From Nitrospirota bacterium (GTDB lineage: Bacteria; Nitrospirota; Nitrospiria; SBBL01; Manganitrophaceae), in contig JAHFEM010000091.1 of assembly GCA_023248505.1 (NCBI GenBank), forward strand, positions 1 through 7,112: a DNA stretch of 7,112 nt. The letters are read 5' to 3'. A program made the position numbers and the translations under genes. This document shows, one piece after another, positions 5,759 to 7,112 of the stretch. Below the pieces are notes generated by a model. It worked only from the letters and a program-made list of their open reading frames with translations. It ran no database searches and was not told where the DNA came from. The first letter of the stretch is position 1. Each line of letters opens with the position of its first letter.

Positions 5759-6226
5759 TCAGGAAGGGATCTTTTTTTCCAATGGGCGGACCGACGGAGC
5801 AACCAGATAGCTCCGGCTCCCCAGCGCCAGGGCAAAGCCGACGGCCACATAAATGGTGCCGATCACCAGGTGCGGCGCGCCCAGGAAGCGGATCGTTCGG
5901 CCGATCAGGATCATCGCCAAAATTAACAGCCAGCTCTTTAAGCTGAATGTCATGTAAATGGGGCTCTTCTCGGGGAGCTGTTCAATCCGGGCGACGTTTT
6001 TTCGCGCCACCTTCGGCAGAACAAAACTCCCTTTGGCGAAGCCGACGGCCAGCGCGATCACCAATCCGATCCCTTCGGCCATCCCCGGCGCACCCCGTGC
6101 CGGATCGAGTTCGCTCATTGTCCGGCCGCCGAAGAGGAAGACCCCTCCGGCAACCAGCAGACCGGTGCCTACCAGCGCCCAGAGAACAAACGCCAGCCTT
6201 AGATGTGTCTCGCGTGATACTTCCAT
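5759..6226 (-). CDS. Four-helix inner-membrane protein of unknown function
   Basis: This 155-residue protein has four predicted membrane segments at about residues 10-32, 49-70, 93-112 and 116-140. A short positively charged stretch (KVARKNVARIEQLPEKSP) lies between helices two and three, consistent with a cytoplasmic loop, and the C-terminal tail is basic. I do not recognise a named family and see no catalytic motif. The ATG at 6226 overlaps the stop of the upstream methyltransferase gene by one base (TAATG). Its AAAGGAG site (6234-6240, 7-nt gap) lies inside the end of that gene, so translation is probably coupled. The 52-residue gene follows after 40 nt. Transporter accessory or other membrane roles are all possible; the position in the cysS-rlmB cluster gives no clear hint. 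Confidence 0.85.
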   Translation of the reverse strand: MEVSRETHLRLAFVLWALVGTGLLVAGGVFLFGGRTMSELDPARGAPGMAEGIGLVIALAVGFAKGSFVLPKVARKNVARIEQLPEKSPIYMTFSLKSWLLILAMILIGRTIRFLGAPHLVIGTIYVAVGFALALGSRSYLVAPSVRPLEKKIPS

Positions 6227-7029
6227 TACGTTGCTCCTTTCTTGAATCTTTCTTGACGTTGTCTTAATACTTCATATGAAATCACCCCGACGGCGACCGA
6301 GACGTTGAGCGAAGAGACATGCCCTCGCATCGGAAGCGAGACGATTTGATCACAGTGCTCGAGGACTTTCTGATGGACCCCTTTCCCTTCCGCTCCGACC
6401 ACGATCGCAACCGGATCGGCGAAATCATAGTCCAAGTAAGAAGTCGGCGCCCCCGCCTCAATTCCGACTGTCCAGATGTTCTCTTTCTTCAGCCGGTCGA
6501 TTGTGGCTGAAATGTTTACCACCCGCGCCACCGGCACGTGAACCAACGCGCCGGCAGACGTTTTCGAGACGACCCCGGTCAACCCCGCGGCGCGCCGCTC
6601 CGGAATGATCACCCCGTGCGCCCCCACCGCGTCGGCCGTTCGGATGATCGCCCCCAGATTGCGCGGGTCCTCGATCTCATCGAGGATATAGAGAAAAGGA
6701 GGCTCCCCAGATCGTCGCACCGACTCCAGGATCTCATCCAGATCGCTATAGCTTTGTGACGAGAGAAGGCCGACCACTCCCTGGTGCTTGGCGGTTTTGG
6801 CCATCCGGTCGAGGACATCGCGCGCCACGGTCTGGAGCGTCGTCCGCTGCTGCCGGGCCTGAGACCGGATCTCATCGACCTCCTGGCCGCCCCGCCCCGG
6901 CGCAAGGAAGACCTTGTTCAGCCGCTTCGCCCGGAGCGCCTCCAGGACCGGATTGATCCCATAGATCACCGCCTCTTCGCCTTCCCCTGAGGGTCGCTGC
7001 TTTTTTGGAGGCCCCTCTCTACGGCTCAT
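6226..7029 (-). CDS. rlmB: SPOUT rRNA 2'-O-methyltransferase, RlmB type
   Basis: The product is 267 residues, close to the usual 240-270 of the TrmH/RlmB family, which uses S-adenosylmethionine to methylate ribose. RlmB modifies G2251 in the 23S rRNA peptidyl-transferase P-loop. An N-terminal substrate-binding domain (about 20-95, with VIYGINPVLEAL) precedes the knotted SPOUT domain. Its three motifs are visible: DPRNLGAIIRTADA (121-134, with N124 and R130), VVGAEGKGV (210-218), and LPMRGHVSSLNVSVA (232-246, with S240, N242 and S244). The first about 18 residues are a basic, Lys/Arg-rich tail. The ATG at 7029 overlaps the cysS stop (ATGA) and has only a weak ribosome site, pointing to translational coupling. 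The cysS-rlmB order is common in bacteria and supports RlmB over other TrmH-family enzymes, though the exact target base is inferred. Confidence 0.93.
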   Translation of the reverse strand: MSRREGPPKKQRPSGEGEEAVIYGINPVLEALRAKRLNKVFLAPGRGGQEVDEIRSQARQQRTTLQTVARDVLDRMAKTAKHQGVVGLLSSQSYSDLDEILESVRRSGEPPFLYILDEIEDPRNLGAIIRTADAVGAHGVIIPERRAAGLTGVVSKTSAGALVHVPVARVVNISATIDRLKKENIWTVGIEAGAPTSYLDYDFADPVAIVVGAEGKGVHQKVLEHCDQIVSLPMRGHVSSLNVSVAVGVISYEVLRQRQERFKKGAT

Positions 7030-7112
7030 CGCTTCACCCGCGTTGTCCCATCCGGACGATCTTCAATGACCACACCCGATCTCGCTAAACGATCACGAAT
7101 TTGATCCGATTT
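7026..7112 (-). CDS. cysS: Cysteinyl-tRNA synthetase, C-terminal end (partial)
   Basis: Only the last 28 codons and the stop are in the window; the gene continues past 7112. The peptide begins KSDQIRDRLARSGVVIED and ends DGTTRVKR. This fits the CysRS C terminus, where a helix with the pattern DxIRDxLxxxGxxxED is followed by a G-T and basic ending. The TGA at 7026-7028 overlaps the ATG of the rlmB gene, as is usual for a cysS-rlmB pair. CysRS charges tRNA-Cys. The call rests on a short stretch plus gene order. Confidence 0.85.
   Translation of the reverse strand, partial: KSDQIRDRLARSGVVIEDRPDGTTRVKR

Overview
This window comes from a bacterium with mid-range GC, roughly the mid-50s percent by eye. 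Every convincing gene lies on the minus strand, so transcription runs from position 7112 down to 1. Core genes dominate: typA/bipA, purC, cysS, an rlmB-type methyltransferase and tRNA-Gly. The gene set and protein style would fit a Nitrospirota- or Deltaproteobacteria-like genome, but that is a low-confidence impression. I see no phage, plasmid, transposase or CRISPR signature, so this looks like ordinary chromosome.

In transcription order, 7112-5560 is one tight cluster. It holds the last 28 codons of cysS, an SPOUT 23S rRNA 2'-O-methyltransferase (rlmB type) overlapping it by ATGA, a four-helix membrane protein overlapping that by TAATG, and a 52-residue soluble protein with a near-perfect Shine-Dalgarno sequence. 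The stretch 5559-4860 holds no protein gene. It carries a REP/MITE-like element made of palindromic ends (5241-5420), a good promoter (5166-5194), tRNA-Gly with anticodon CCC (5078-5152), and a downstream segment that folds on paper into a branched RNA closed by a strong intrinsic terminator (4907-5047).

A histidine-phosphatase-family enzyme (4218-4859), SAICAR synthetase purC (3216-4133) and a REC-GGDEF response regulator (2058-3059) follow. purC and the regulator each have a candidate sigma70-type promoter. The last gene is the ribosome-associated GTPase typA/bipA (48-1880). It has an almost consensus extended -10 promoter, followed by a leader of about 84 nt containing an intrinsic terminator hairpin directly before the Shine-Dalgarno sequence.

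CysS, RlmB, tRNA-Gly and TypA all serve translation, and PurC serves purine synthesis. The observations most worth checking are the apparent transcription attenuator in the typA leader, the structured RNA after tRNA-Gly, and the regulator's GGDEF domain, whose catalytic residues are degenerate while its c-di-GMP inhibitory-site motif is intact.
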